From Microvirga sp. VF16 (lineage in GTDB: Bacteria > Pseudomonadota > Alphaproteobacteria > Rhizobiales > Beijerinckiaceae): a DNA stretch of 64,000 nucleotides. Both the position numbers and the translations under genes were made by a program. Within the stretch, counting starts at the first letter, position 1, and every line of letters begins with the position of its first letter. Positions 33,941-42,704 of this stretch are shown one piece after another. Below the pieces are notes generated by a model. The model had not been told where the DNA came from, searched no databases, and saw only the letters and a program-made list of their open reading frames with translations. The stretch spans positions 1,860,001-1,924,000 of the forward strand of contig NZ_CP069354.1 of the NCBI RefSeq assembly GCF_016864375.1, given 5' to 3'.

Positions 33941-34944
33941 GAAATCTTCTGGTACGCGCTGCTTCCTGTATGGGGATCGCGATCCTCTCATGCATAGGGG
34001 CTGCTGTGACAACGGCATCCGCCAATGACAGCGCTGCCCATATCGGGGCGGGTGGCCTTGAGTTCACAACCACGGATGCCGTGATCATGGAGAAAGAAGA
34101 CCTCTATCTTTCTCCGGAACTGGTGAAGGTCGATTACGTCTTTCGGAACGTAACAAGTAGTCCTGTCGAAATACGGGTAGCTTTCCCATTGCCTCGCCTC
34201 GATATGCGCCTCGTACAAGGCTGTTCCGATGTAGGTATCCCACATCCAGACGACGAGAACTTCGTTCGATTTGCGACCCAAGTTAACGGTCGGCCCGTGC
34301 GGATGGATGTGCAGACGAAGGCTTACGTCGCCAGCCGCGACATCACACCTGTCCTTAAGGAGTTAGGAATCCCGATCAATAGTCTCGGGGGCAAACTTCA
34401 GGAGCGCCTCGAACGATTGTCGGCAGCGGAGAGGAACCGGCTCACGGAGGTGGGAGCACTCGGAGAGCAAGAGTACTGCGGCGATGGTCCCCAGCCCGTC
34501 TGGACGACCGAAACGATCTACCACTGGCAGCAGCGGTTTGAGCCCGGTGTCGCCACGCGGATCAGCCATGGCTACAGCCCTGTTGTGGGATCGTTCTTCA
34601 TCTCGCCTGACGACAAGCTGTTTGGACCACCCGACCGGATGACGCCACGTGATCCTGATCTCACCCGGTTTTGTGTCGATGAGGGGACATGGCGCGCTAT
34701 TCGCAAGCGGGCTGCGAAAGGTGGGGCAGTGATCGGTCGGAATCTTGAATACATCTTGCAGACCGCTCGATCCTGGAGAGGGCCTATCAGAGACTTTACA
34801 CTCACCGTCGATAAGCTGATGCCCAACGCTTTAGTATCGCTATGCGCAGATGGCATCCGCAAGGTTGGTCCGACGACATTCGAGGTAAAGAAGCGGGACT
34901 TTCGTCCCGACAGCGACCTCGATGTGTTGTTTATCAACTTCTGA
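33937..34944 (+). CDS. DUF4424 domain exported protein
   Basis: A 335-residue exported protein. The signal peptide (MRNLLVRAASCMGIAILSCIGAAVTTASA) is followed by NDSAAHIGAGGLEFTTTDAVIMEKEDLYLSPELVKVDYVFRN...VAFPLPRL, the hallmark opening of DUF4424. Three or more cysteines are present in the mature domain. DUF4424 proteins are periplasmic or surface proteins of unknown role in alphaproteobacteria. It follows the small secreted gene with a 4-bp overlap. It ends a rightward run of five genes starting at 31216. Confidence 0.75.
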   Translation: MRNLLVRAASCMGIAILSCIGAAVTTASANDSAAHIGAGGLEFTTTDAVIMEKEDLYLSPELVKVDYVFRNVTSSPVEIRVAFPLPRLDMRLVQGCSDVGIPHPDDENFVRFATQVNGRPVRMDVQTKAYVASRDITPVLKELGIPINSLGGKLQERLERLSAAERNRLTEVGALGEQEYCGDGPQPVWTTETIYHWQQRFEPGVATRISHGYSPVVGSFFISPDDKLFGPPDRMTPRDPDLTRFCVDEGTWRAIRKRAAKGGAVIGRNLEYILQTARSWRGPIRDFTLTVDKLMPNALVSLCADGIRKVGPTTFEVKKRDFRPDSDLDVLFINF

Positions 34945-35000
34945 CCTAAAAGGCCGGATAGGCTTCCGGTCTGAGATGAGCAGGAAGCAAACTAGGGCGA

Positions 35001-35360
35001 CTAGTTACTTGGTGCGACATCCAATGCTTTCTCGAAAACCCACTGGTCTTCTCTATCCCAGAACTGAATGCCCAGAAGGTCGGCCCGTGTCACTCGGTTC
35101 TCCATCTCATGGTCGGAGATGAAGGCACCAACGGCTTTTTGCTGCTCTGAGAACACTATTGCGAGGTGGTCGTGAAAAGCAATATCCTCGCCAAAAGCGA
35201 GTTTGAACGCGATGAGGTCTTTGTCCTGGCCAAACCAGATGCCGCAAATCGGACGGGATAAAAGCTCGCAGTTGCGGAGGCGGCGATCCCAAATGATGTT
35301 GATGGCTCGCTCGGCGGTGCAGCCTCCATAGATTACGAAGGTAGGGGGTCGAATTGTCAT
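35001..35360 (-). CDS. Unknown 119-aa protein
   Basis: A 119-residue protein with no recognised domain. It has the segments TFVIYGGCTAERAINIIWDRRLRNCELL and AIVFSEQQKAVGAFISDHEMENRVTRADL. There is no signal peptide. It is read leftward, 9 bases after the 183-aa gene in the same direction, so they may be an operon. It faces the DUF4424 gene. Length and codon use make it a plausible gene, but no function is offered. Confidence 0.5.
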   Translation of the reverse strand: MTIRPPTFVIYGGCTAERAINIIWDRRLRNCELLSRPICGIWFGQDKDLIAFKLAFGEDIAFHDHLAIVFSEQQKAVGAFISDHEMENRVTRADLLGIQFWDREDQWVFEKALDVAPSN

Positions 35361-35369
35361 AAGTTCCTT

Positions 35370-35921
35370 TCAAATGATGATGACAGGCATGGGCTCCAGG
35401 GGGCGACTTGTCACTGGAATTGAGTTCAGCTTCAGTGGCGATAGAGCGCGACGTGGCCAGATCGCAGTCCGAATGGGCTGATATCTCGCCCTGCCATTCC
35501 AAGAGCAGATCGTATCTGGATGGACGACCGATACGATCTCCCTCCGCAGTTCCGACGGTGCGATAGGCCGCAACTTCGTATGCCATCGCTGGCCAACAGC
35601 TTTCAGGAACTCAGTTTCCGTGAGTGCTTCGAGGCTGACGATCCCTCTAATGCCGCCGTCAGCAGACCACCAAAGCCATAGGCCAACGTCCCACCACCAG
35701 CGCGATGTTGCTCGTCGATTATAATCGACGATATTGCGCACGGCGGTGCGCCATTGCCGAAATTCGTTAGGTGTGTGGATAGCGGCCTGTATCTCAACCG
35801 CGAACAGACGCCTGGGATTGATGGCAATTACACGGCGGGAAAGACGGTTTGCATAGCGGCGAGCGCATCGTGCACAGGTTATCTGTGCACAGCGGTTCTG
35901 AGAGTGGCACCATCGGTTCAT
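35370..35921 (-). CDS. Unknown 183-aa basic protein
   Basis: A 183-residue Arg- and Trp-rich protein. The N-terminus CAQITCARCARRYANRLSRR could be a small zinc-binding or DNA-binding motif. A Trp-rich part follows (TSRWWWDVGLWLWWSADGG). The start at 35921 is uncertain, and a shorter form from an internal start is possible. It is upstream of the 119-aa gene, with 9 bases between. Not recognised. Confidence 0.45.
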   Translation of the reverse strand: MNRWCHSQNRCAQITCARCARRYANRLSRRVIAINPRRLFAVEIQAAIHTPNEFRQWRTAVRNIVDYNRRATSRWWWDVGLWLWWSADGGIRGIVSLEALTETEFLKAVGQRWHTKLRPIAPSELRREIVSVVHPDTICSWNGRARYQPIRTAIWPRRALSPLKLNSIPVTSRPLEPMPVIII

Positions 35922-36014
35922 CCAGTATTTAGCAGCTTGTGCAGGTCGAACATACCGATTCCAGGATTGTGCGAGGGCGAGGATTTCGTCCGTTCAACTA
36001 CGCTGGGTCTCCAA

Positions 36015-36074
36015 AATCATTCCACCTGTGGAAATATCACCCCTGGACATGATATTTCCACAGGTGGAATGATT
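36015..36074. promoter_or_regulatory. 25-bp perfect inverted repeat upstream of MarR-like gene
   Basis: The arms 36015-36039 and 36050-36074 are perfect inverted copies (25 bp each) around the 10-nt loop CCCCTGGACA. Within each arm is a smaller palindrome, TTCCACCTGTGGAA (36020-36033) or TTCCACAGGTGGAA (36056-36069), each TTCCAC-N2-GTGGAA. Two palindromic 14-mers centred 36 bp apart fit a dimeric winged-helix repressor. It lies 47 bp upstream of the MarR-like gene, so it is a likely autoregulatory operator. As RNA it could also be a hairpin. Confidence 0.6.
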
Positions 36075-36120
36075 GCATCCATGAAGCCTTCCAATGGGGG
36101 CGGACGATCCGGCGAGATAA

Positions 36121-36660
36121 ATGGTCAAGAATCAGAAGAAGGAGCAGACCTCTCAGGACGGGGCAGAGTGGCTCCAGGAGATGGTCCAGAATGAAAAGGA
36201 GAGCGCCAAGCGCTCGCTCTCCGATGCCGAAGCTTCCGAACGAAGGCGCATGAAAGGTGTGGTGGAGCAAAGCGCTTGGACACTCCGCTGCATCATGCGC
36301 GTGCTTCGACAAAACGAGCTATCTCCGCAGAGCGTCGAAATCCTCCTTGCTGTGGCATTGAAGCCTGGACTTCGCATGAATGAACTGCCGGAACTTACCG
36401 GGATGGCCCTCTCCTCGGTATCCCGGAACCTAGATGCACTTGGGGCGGTTCACAGGCACGGCAAACCTGGGCTCGAACTGGTCGCCACAGTGCCCGATCC
36501 CGAGGAGCCTCGCAGGAAACTGGTTTTTCTGACGGTAAAGGGGCGGATGCTTGTCGAGCGTCTCCTGGGTGATCTGGAGCCGAGCGAGATCATCGAACTC
36601 GATGTTCCGACAGCACAGGAGGGGCTTAAAGCTCAGAACCGGAAGGACATGGAGCCCTGA
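36121..36660 (+). CDS. MarR-like winged-helix regulator
   Basis: A 179-residue protein with a charged N-terminal helix-rich arm (1-45) and a winged helix-turn-helix at about 55-145: SPQSVEILLAVALKPGLRMNELPELTGMALSSVSRNLDAL, then a wing with PEEPRRKLVFLTVKGRMLVERLL. It resembles MarR-type repressors, though with a longer N-terminus. The operator-like double palindrome upstream fits autoregulation. A role in regulating the island cargo or transfer is inferred. Confidence 0.75.
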   Translation: MVKNQKKEQTSQDGAEWLQEMVQNEKESAKRSLSDAEASERRRMKGVVEQSAWTLRCIMRVLRQNELSPQSVEILLAVALKPGLRMNELPELTGMALSSVSRNLDALGAVHRHGKPGLELVATVPDPEEPRRKLVFLTVKGRMLVERLLGDLEPSEIIELDVPTAQEGLKAQNRKDMEP

Positions 36661-36915
36661 CCGGTCTCCTTCCCACGCTCAAACTAACTTTCTGTCCACT
36701 CCGGCTCCAGACTGAGTTTGCGGTCGATGGTCGGCGGGGACGGTGGTGGAGAGCATCGACCTTGGGCTGTTACCGGCTGGGGTAAATCTGGCCGGATCAA
36801 CCTTCTCCAGAATGTCTTCAGTTTCTGGACTGCTGGAGTGGTGACGGGAGTTCAAAGTGTTTGACGTGCAGAAAGTCCGTGCGAGAATCTTCCCAAACTG
36901 CACGGGAGTTTTTGG

Positions 36916-37518
36916 ATGGTTGCTGGTCGGAAGTTCGGGTACTCGCGCGTCTCAACCTCTGACCAGGACTGGTCCCTTCAACTCGATGCCTTGATCAAAG
37001 CCGGTGTCGATGACCGGGACATCTATCGAGAGAAGGCGTCGGGCGCGAAGCGGGATCGCACTGAACTCCGCCGCATGCTCGATCAACTTCGTCCAGGCGA
37101 TCAGGCAACGGTCTACCGCCTCGACCGGCTCGCCCGCTCTCAGCTTCACCTGCTCCAGATTGTCGAGGAGATCGAGACCAAGGGGGCAAAGTTGGTTTCA
37201 GTCATGGACAACATCGACACGAGCACGGCAACCGGCAAAATGGTCGTCGGCGTGCTGGCTGTCCTGGCCGAGTTCGAGCGCAATCTCTTGATGGAACGCA
37301 GTGCAGCAGGTCGAGCCATTGCCCGTCAACGTCAAACTCGCTTTGGCCGACCACCCAAGATTACCGAGGCTCTGATCCGGCAGGTGATGCTCGCCCATGA
37401 TGACCCGAACATCACGGTCCCGGAGACCTGTCGCGTGCTGGGGATCAGCAAATCGAGCTATTACATGGCTCTTCGGGCAGGACAGCGCGAAGCCATGGGA
37501 TCAGCCGAAGCCGCATAA
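36916..37518 (+). CDS. Serine recombinase, resolvase/invertase family (right copy)
   Basis: Identical in translation to the 200-residue recombinase at 18441-19043, with YSRVST at residues 9-14 and the same C-terminal helix-turn-helix. The two copies face each other across the cargo (both read away from it). Confidence 0.92.
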   Translation: MVAGRKFGYSRVSTSDQDWSLQLDALIKAGVDDRDIYREKASGAKRDRTELRRMLDQLRPGDQATVYRLDRLARSQLHLLQIVEEIETKGAKLVSVMDNIDTSTATGKMVVGVLAVLAEFERNLLMERSAAGRAIARQRQTRFGRPPKITEALIRQVMLAHDDPNITVPETCRVLGISKSSYYMALRAGQREAMGSAEAA

Positions 37519-37838
37519 TCGGGTCCGAACTTAGTTTTGCCGGTCCATGACGGCCAGGAGCCGGAACGGCGACCGTGCAGGGGATCGGGAAGGAACATCG
37601 CGCTGTCGAGGCTGCCGCCTGAGCCCAAACTTAGTTTGGGCAGCGGCGGGGTGGTCCTGGTCCTCATTCCTCTCCCTCTGTTCTTCTCGACCGAGGTCCA
37701 CGGGGTGGGCATCGCGCTTTTGTACATTGAGCGGGCCGAGAGCAGCGAGGCGTGCGTTCATCGGGTTCATCCCGAACTCGGCTGGAAGCCCTATTGATCC
37801 GACGAAGGCGCGCGCCGAGCCAGCGAGAGCACAGCGCA

Positions 37839-37935
37839 TTCCCATTGAACAATGTTGTACCAAGTACATTGAAGAAGAATATATTGTTCAATGGGAACAA
37901 TTAAGCTTAGTATTAGTCACTCCCATTAAATGGGA
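37839..37935 (+). promoter_or_regulatory. CCCATT-box dyads (right copy)
   Basis: Mirror of 18024-18120: TTCCCATTGAACAAT / ATTGTTCAATGGGAA arms and TCCCATT-T-AATGGGA, upstream of the 233-aa gene copy. It lies inside a 521-bp stretch (37519-38039) without a convincing gene. Confidence 0.5.
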
Positions 37936-38039
37936 AGCTGATTGCAGCCGCATATTGCGCGGTATTCATCGGCATAACTCATTTCGATTGCCTCATTCTG
38001 GTCTGTATTGACCATATCTATTTTAGAAAGACTTTTATC

Positions 38040-38741
38040 GTGAGCGATATCTCTGATTGGTTGGACGATTATCTTGCTGGCTCAGGCGAGCCTATTCCAG
38101 CCCAGCCCAAACCTGCTTTCGTCAATCCCGCAAAACCCGCGCCCGCAGTGAAGAGGACAAAGAAAGCCAAGAAGCCGAAGAAGAACGCGGAGCCCTGGTT
38201 CACGAAGTTCCCGGCCAAGGACCTCGTGACAGCTATGCGCCTGCAATTCTTCGATAATGGCGAGAGCCCTGGCTCAGGAAGGAACCAGTACACCCTCAAA
38301 CTCCGGGCTTATCTCGGTGTGAAGCAGATCGACCAGCGCAAACCTGACTGGGAGCGAACCATCGGCCTTCTCCCCCCGAAAGCAGTGGTGGCCTGGGCCG
38401 TCGATGAGCATGCCCAAGGCAAGCTCACGGATGAGCAGTTGGCCCGTTACACTACTGTCTCAGACCAGATCACAACCTGGGCTGATCAGGATGATGCCGA
38501 GTTGGCCTTGATGGGGCACATCAGTTCGCCGCCGGGCAACCATTACTTCCACAACCAGTTCGTGGCGGTTCGCCTGACGACCTCGGACGAGATGTCGGTC
38601 ACCCTCTATCTCGATGGTGATGTGATCGAGGAAACTAAGTTTTACACCAACACGAGATCACGGAAGGCCAACGCCCCGAAGTTCCACGGCCTCTACGATC
38701 CGTTCGGGAAGATCAACCCGAAGGTGGAAGGGGAACGATGA
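38040..38741 (+). CDS. Unknown 233-aa protein (right copy)
   Basis: Identical in translation to the 233-residue protein at 17218-17919: basic Pro/Lys-rich linker and globular C-terminal domain. The start codon at 38040 is GTG (GTGAGCGATATC). It overlaps the 134-aa gene by 4 bases. Confidence 0.7.
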   Translation: MSDISDWLDDYLAGSGEPIPAQPKPAFVNPAKPAPAVKRTKKAKKPKKNAEPWFTKFPAKDLVTAMRLQFFDNGESPGSGRNQYTLKLRAYLGVKQIDQRKPDWERTIGLLPPKAVVAWAVDEHAQGKLTDEQLARYTTVSDQITTWADQDDAELALMGHISSPPGNHYFHNQFVAVRLTTSDEMSVTLYLDGDVIEETKFYTNTRSRKANAPKFHGLYDPFGKINPKVEGER

Positions 38742-39142
38742 CGGCTATTGACCCCCTCAAGCTGGCTGCTGCCGTCAAAAAACTCGCAGGCGAAGTTGTT
38801 GATGTGAGGAAGGAGAACGAGCGTCTGGACGAGATTCTGTCCACGATGCTGGAGACCCTCGGACCTGAACTGCAAGGTATCGTGGACGAGTCCATTGCCG
38901 ACGTGAAGGCCGAGAATGAACGGCTTCGGCAAGACATCAAGGAGCTTCGAGAGGATATCAGGTTCCTCCAGGGGCTCGCCGCCGGGCACGAACTCGCCAT
39001 CATGGAGGCGACCGGCAGGCCGACCGAGGTCATCTATCCTGCGGAGCCGGAGCCGGAGACTCCGCTGCCTAGCGAGGAGGAGTTGAAGGGCTTCCTCCGC
39101 AGGAGGGACTACGAGCAGGCTTGGCCGAACCCGGAAGACTGA
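38738..39142 (+). CDS. Unknown 134-aa coiled-coil protein (right copy)
   Basis: Identical in translation to the 134-residue coiled-coil protein at 16817-17221. It ends 112 bases before the right core of the island. Confidence 0.7.
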   Translation: MTAIDPLKLAAAVKKLAGEVVDVRKENERLDEILSTMLETLGPELQGIVDESIADVKAENERLRQDIKELREDIRFLQGLAAGHELAIMEATGRPTEVIYPAEPEPETPLPSEEELKGFLRRRDYEQAWPNPED

Positions 39143-39210
39143 ACGAAACAGGCTATCGCCTGCTTCTCTCTGGTGACCAGTTGATGGTCCTCCAGTCCTG
39201 GTGCGTGATC

Positions 39211-39267
39211 TAACCCTCTGGCCTCGACTGGATACTGCCCAGTTGACGCCTATGACGGGGGATCATG
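39211..39267 (-). pseudogene. Stranded original purB start
   Basis: On the minus strand, ATG-ATC-CCC-CGT at 39267-39256 encodes MIPR, the normal start of PurB in this group, preceded by GGAAGTGGAAAGCC. The frame then runs into island DNA (CAT AGG CGT) and stops at TAG 39211. It is the severed 5' end of purB, 57 bases downstream of rpe, showing that rpe and purB were once adjacent and co-directional. Confidence 0.8.
39255..39267 (-). mobile_element. Right attachment junction (attR)
   Basis: On the minus strand it reads ATGATCCCCCGT followed by CATAGGCGTC of the island end. It shares TCCCCCGT with the left junction and the middle junction. The ATC versus GTC difference marks chromosomal versus island origin of codon 2. 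Confidence 0.8.
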
Positions 39268-39324
39268 GCTTTCCACTTCCACGCGGGTGATATGCCCGCG
39301 CGGTAGCACGATCACCCCTTGATC

Positions 39325-39996
39325 TCAACGCGCCTTTGCCGCCGCCTCGCGAATGGCAGCCATGTTGGCGGAATAGGCCGAGGGGCCGCCTTTGAACGTG
39401 GCGGAACCGGCGACGAGCACATTGGCTCCGGCCTCGGCCACCAGCGGCGCGGTCTCAGGCGTCACGCCGCCATCAATTTCGATATCGATGTTCCGGTTGC
39501 CGACCATCTCCTTGATCCGGCGCAGCTTGGTGCAGACGGAGGGGATGAAAGCCTGACCGCCGAAGCCGGGATTGACCGTCATGAGGAGAATGAGATCGAC
39601 CTCGTCGATCACCGGCTCGATGGAGCCCTCATGGGTGCCGGGATTGAGGACGATGCCGGCCTTCTTGCCGAGCTTCCGGATGGTTTGGAGCGAGCGGTGC
39701 AGGTGCGGGCCTGCCTCCGCATGGATGCTGATGATGTCCGCGCCCGCCTTGGCGAAGGCTTCAAGATAGGGATCGACGGGGGCGATCATCAGATGCACGT
39801 CGAAGGGTTTGGAGGTGTGAGGGCGCAATGCCCTCACCACATCGGGGCCGATGGTGATGTTCGGCACGAAGTGCCCATCCATTACGTCGATGTGGATCCA
39901 GTCTGCACCGGCAGCATCGATGGCGCGGATCTCTTCTCCGAGCTTGGAGAAGTCGGAGGCAAGAATGGAGGGGGCGATGAGAAGCGGGCGTGTCAT
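39325..39996 (-). CDS. rpe: Ribulose-phosphate 3-epimerase
   Basis: A 223-residue TIM-barrel enzyme that interconverts ribulose-5-phosphate and xylulose-5-phosphate in the pentose phosphate and Calvin cycles. Motifs are [53 protein letters not shown] and the phosphate-binding EIDGGV...[13 protein letters not shown]. The start at ATG 39996 ([16 protein letters not shown]) is the family start; the longer frame is not coding. It originally lay directly upstream of purB. Confidence 0.95.
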   Translation of the reverse strand: MTRPLLIAPSILASDFSKLGEEIRAIDAAGADWIHIDVMDGHFVPNITIGPDVVRALRPHTSKPFDVHLMIAPVDPYLEAFAKAGADIISIHAEAGPHLHRSLQTIRKLGKKAGIVLNPGTHEGSIEPVIDEVDLILLMTVNPGFGGQAFIPSVCTKLRRIKEMVGNRNIDIEIDGGVTPETAPLVAEAGANVLVAGSATFKGGPSAYSANMAAIREAAAKAR

Positions 39997-40204
39997 GCCG
40001 CGCCGGTAGCACGAGCCCTTTTCCATCGCAACGGGACATTCAGGCGCGAGCCCAACCAATTGAAGACCACTTGGCTGGGGAGAGGCTCTTTTGCGACAGG
40101 AATTCCATGGACGGCCTTGAGCCAACGGGAGTAAAGATGCCTCGTCAAAAGGCATGAACGTCATCGCTCGGCCTGAGAGGCGATTGGAACGGGGCAGGAT
40201 ATTG

Positions 40205-41446
40205 ATGCGTAAGGATGTGGTTGTTCTTGGCGCCGGCATCGTCGGCGTGTCGATTGCCGTGCACCTGCAGAAGCGCGGACGGTCTGTTTTGCTGGTCGAC
40301 AAGCGCAAGCCCGGCGAGGAGACCTCCTTCGGCAATGCGGGCCTGATTCAGCGCGAGGGTGTCTATCCTTATGGGTTCCCGCATGATTTCGGCGCCCTGC
40401 TGCGCTATGCCCTGAACAACACCGTCGATGCCCATTACCATTGGGCCGCGATCCCGAAGCTCGCGCCCTTCCTGTGGCAGTACTGGATGCACTCGCGTCC
40501 TGCCCAGCACAAGGCGATCGCGCGGATGTATGCGCCTCTCATCGAGCGCAGCGTCACCGAGCACATGGCGTTGGCGGAAGAATCCGGTTCCACGCAACTG
40601 ATCCGCCCGACCGGCTGGATGAAGGTGTTCCGCGACCAGCAGAGCATGGACGAGCAGTTCAAGGACGCGGAGGAGGTGAAGCGCGATTTCGGCGTCAACT
40701 TCGACGCGCTCGACACCAAGGGAGTCGCGGAGCGCGAGCCGCATCTCAAGGTCGAGACGAGGGGCGGCATCCATTGGACGGATCCGGCCTCGGTCTCCGA
40801 CCCCCACTTGTTGACCTTGGGCTACGTGGGCCTGTTCGAGCGCCTCGGCGGCGAGCTGGCGGTGGCCGATGCCAAGACGCTCGAGGAAACTGCAACCGGT
40901 TGGCGCATCCAGACGGAGAAGGGCCCGGTAGAGGCCGGAACTGTCGTCATCGCTCTGGGCGCCTGGGCGGATGTGCTAACGACAAAGCTTGGGTATGATC
41001 TACCACTTGCAGTCAAGCGCGGCTACCACATGCACTACAAGCCCGCGGGCAATGCGGTGCTCAATCGGCCGACGCTCGATTTCGACCGCGGCTATTTCCT
41101 GGCTCCGATGACGAATGGCATCCGCCTCACGACAGGCGCGGAGTTCGCCAATCGCGATGCGCCGAAGACACCGGTCCAGCTGCAGCGCGCCGAGCCGATC
41201 GCCCGGGAATTCTTCCCGTTGGGCGAACGGGTCGATCCGGAGCCGTGGATGGGCATGCGCCCTTGCACGCCGGATATGATGCCGATTATCGGGCCAGCGC
41301 CTAAGCACAAGAACCTCTGGTTCGGCTTCGGCCACGCCCATCATGGCCTGACGCTCGGCCCGGTGACAGGCCGGCTGCTCGCCGAGATGATCACGGGCGA
41401 GACGCCAGTCGTCGATCCGAAGCCGTATCGGGCGGAGCGGTTTTAA
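40205..41446 (+). CDS. FAD-dependent oxidase, D-amino acid dehydrogenase-like
   Basis: A 413-residue DAO-family flavoprotein. The dinucleotide-binding [30 protein letters not shown] is at the N-terminus. [17 protein letters not shown] and the C-terminal [34 protein letters not shown] segments resemble DadA-type D-amino acid dehydrogenases. The substrate is not certain. The ATG at 40205 follows GGGGCAGGATATTG; an upstream in-frame ATG at 40154 adds 17 residues without a ribosome site. Monocistronic. Confidence 0.82.
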   Translation: MRKDVVVLGAGIVGVSIAVHLQKRGRSVLLVDKRKPGEETSFGNAGLIQREGVYPYGFPHDFGALLRYALNNTVDAHYHWAAIPKLAPFLWQYWMHSRPAQHKAIARMYAPLIERSVTEHMALAEESGSTQLIRPTGWMKVFRDQQSMDEQFKDAEEVKRDFGVNFDALDTKGVAEREPHLKVETRGGIHWTDPASVSDPHLLTLGYVGLFERLGGELAVADAKTLEETATGWRIQTEKGPVEAGTVVIALGAWADVLTTKLGYDLPLAVKRGYHMHYKPAGNAVLNRPTLDFDRGYFLAPMTNGIRLTTGAEFANRDAPKTPVQLQRAEPIAREFFPLGERVDPEPWMGMRPCTPDMMPIIGPAPKHKNLWFGFGHAHHGLTLGPVTGRLLAEMITGETPVVDPKPYRAERF

Positions 41447-41574
41447 GCCGCTTTCCTTTTCGTGGCCCTCAGACCCCTCCTTGCAAGATAGGTATCCTAT
41501 CCGTTTGGAGGGGAAAATGCTTGAATGAGAGGTTAGAACGTTTATGATCCGCTCCAACGTTACGGGGGAGGCGG

Positions 41575-42702
41575 ATGCTGGGGGGCGACCGGTCGCTGAT
41601 CGGTGACATCTATGAAGCTGCGGTCATTCCTGAGCGGTGGCTCCAGGTTCTCGACCAGATTTCCACCATTGCAGGGGCCGAGGGGGGCTTCATTGCCGCC
41701 GGAACCTCAAGAGGGGAAAGATCCTGGGTCGCCACGGACTATTACCGACCCATTTTATCCGAATGGTATGCCGACGGCTGGCATCTGCGAAACACTTGGT
41801 TTGAGCGCGGTCTCCAGCGCAAGCGTCTTCAGTTCTTCGACGAAACCGACATTTTCGAATCCGGCGAAGTTGATTCAATTCCGATGTATCGGGACTTCCA
41901 TCGTCCGCGTGGCGGCGGGCGGTCCGCAGGTGCCATCATGCGGGTCCCCGGTGGCAGCCTCGTTTGCATGCGTTTCGAGCGCGCCTATCATCATGGTCCC
42001 TTGGAGCGGGATGTCCGGGAGAGCCTCAACCTCCTCAGGTCGCACCTCGCGCGTGCGTCTTTCCTGTTTACGAAGCTCGGAACGCGGCAGGCCCGCTCGG
42101 CGGTTGCCGCTTTGCAGTTCATGGATGTTCCCGCTGCGGTACTCACTCGGAATGGCCGGCTTCTCGCCTGCAATGCGCTCATGGAAACTCGGCTGACGCA
42201 GGTGAGCGTGAGAGCGGGCGACCGGATCACTTTCACGGATAGCAACGCCCAACAGGCCTTGAGCGAAAGCCTTGAGCGGATTACGGCCGGTTTGTTCGAC
42301 CAGCTGCGCGGCCCCATTCCGCTTCCGGCCACAGACGAGCACGGGCCGGCGGTCGCCTATCTGATCCCGATGCGCGGGGCTGCCCAGGATCTGTTCGGCT
42401 GCGAGAGCACGCTGCTTATGATCCGGCCTGCCGGTTCAGAGAACCGGCTCATGGATCTGGTGCGGACCCGGTTCGCCATCGATGCCGGCGATGCTCAGCG
42501 CTGGGGTCGGCTGATTGCTGCTACATCGCCACGCCTGGCCGCGGCGCTCCTGGCCTCGACCGAGAACGTTCAGGCCACTCTTGACCGCGCGCTCGGAAGC
42601 ACACAAAACGGATTGGAGGCCCGTATGGCGAACTTCCTGTGGCGACTCGGCGACGATCCGGAATACGGCCCCGCAGGAAGACAACCACTCTGCTTGACTT
42701 AG
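41575..42702 (+). CDS. LuxR-like regulator with diverged C-terminus
   Basis: A 375-residue protein. The N-terminal about 300 residues match LuxR-type regulators with an unnamed sensor domain (LIGDIYEAAVIPERWLQVLDQISTIAGAEGGFIAA; SLNLLRSHLARASFL; MDVPAAVLTRNGRLLACNALMETRL). The C-terminal 65 residues sit where a LuxR helix-turn-helix belongs (VRTRFAIDAGDAQRWGRLIAATSPRLAAALLASTENVQATLDRAL), but the conserved residues are mostly lost. Either the domain has drifted or it no longer binds DNA. ATG 41575 follows GGGGGAGGCGG. Confidence 0.65.
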   Translation: MLGGDRSLIGDIYEAAVIPERWLQVLDQISTIAGAEGGFIAAGTSRGERSWVATDYYRPILSEWYADGWHLRNTWFERGLQRKRLQFFDETDIFESGEVDSIPMYRDFHRPRGGGRSAGAIMRVPGGSLVCMRFERAYHHGPLERDVRESLNLLRSHLARASFLFTKLGTRQARSAVAALQFMDVPAAVLTRNGRLLACNALMETRLTQVSVRAGDRITFTDSNAQQALSESLERITAGLFDQLRGPIPLPATDEHGPAVAYLIPMRGAAQDLFGCESTLLMIRPAGSENRLMDLVRTRFAIDAGDAQRWGRLIAATSPRLAAALLASTENVQATLDRALGSTQNGLEARMANFLWRLGDDPEYGPAGRQPLCLT

Positions 42703-42704
42703 CC

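Larger units (their letters stand above)
36707..39262. repeat. 2,556-bp inverted repeat, right arm
   Basis: Inverted copy of 16697-19252. The inner edge (36707-36720) reads CCAGACTGAGTTTG. The outer edge ends with the ACGGGGGA core at 39255-39262, which is also the right chromosomal junction of the island. It carries the same three genes and dyads, now read rightward. Confidence 0.92.

Noticed and set aside
34945..35000. Short gene after the DUF4424 gene
   Set aside because: The gap is 56 bases and holds no start with a ribosome site.
12591..39262. tRNA-targeted integration or a conjugative element
   Set aside because: No tRNA gene or fragment lies at either end, and no relaxase, type IV secretion or replication gene was seen. 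The junction evidence points to purB.
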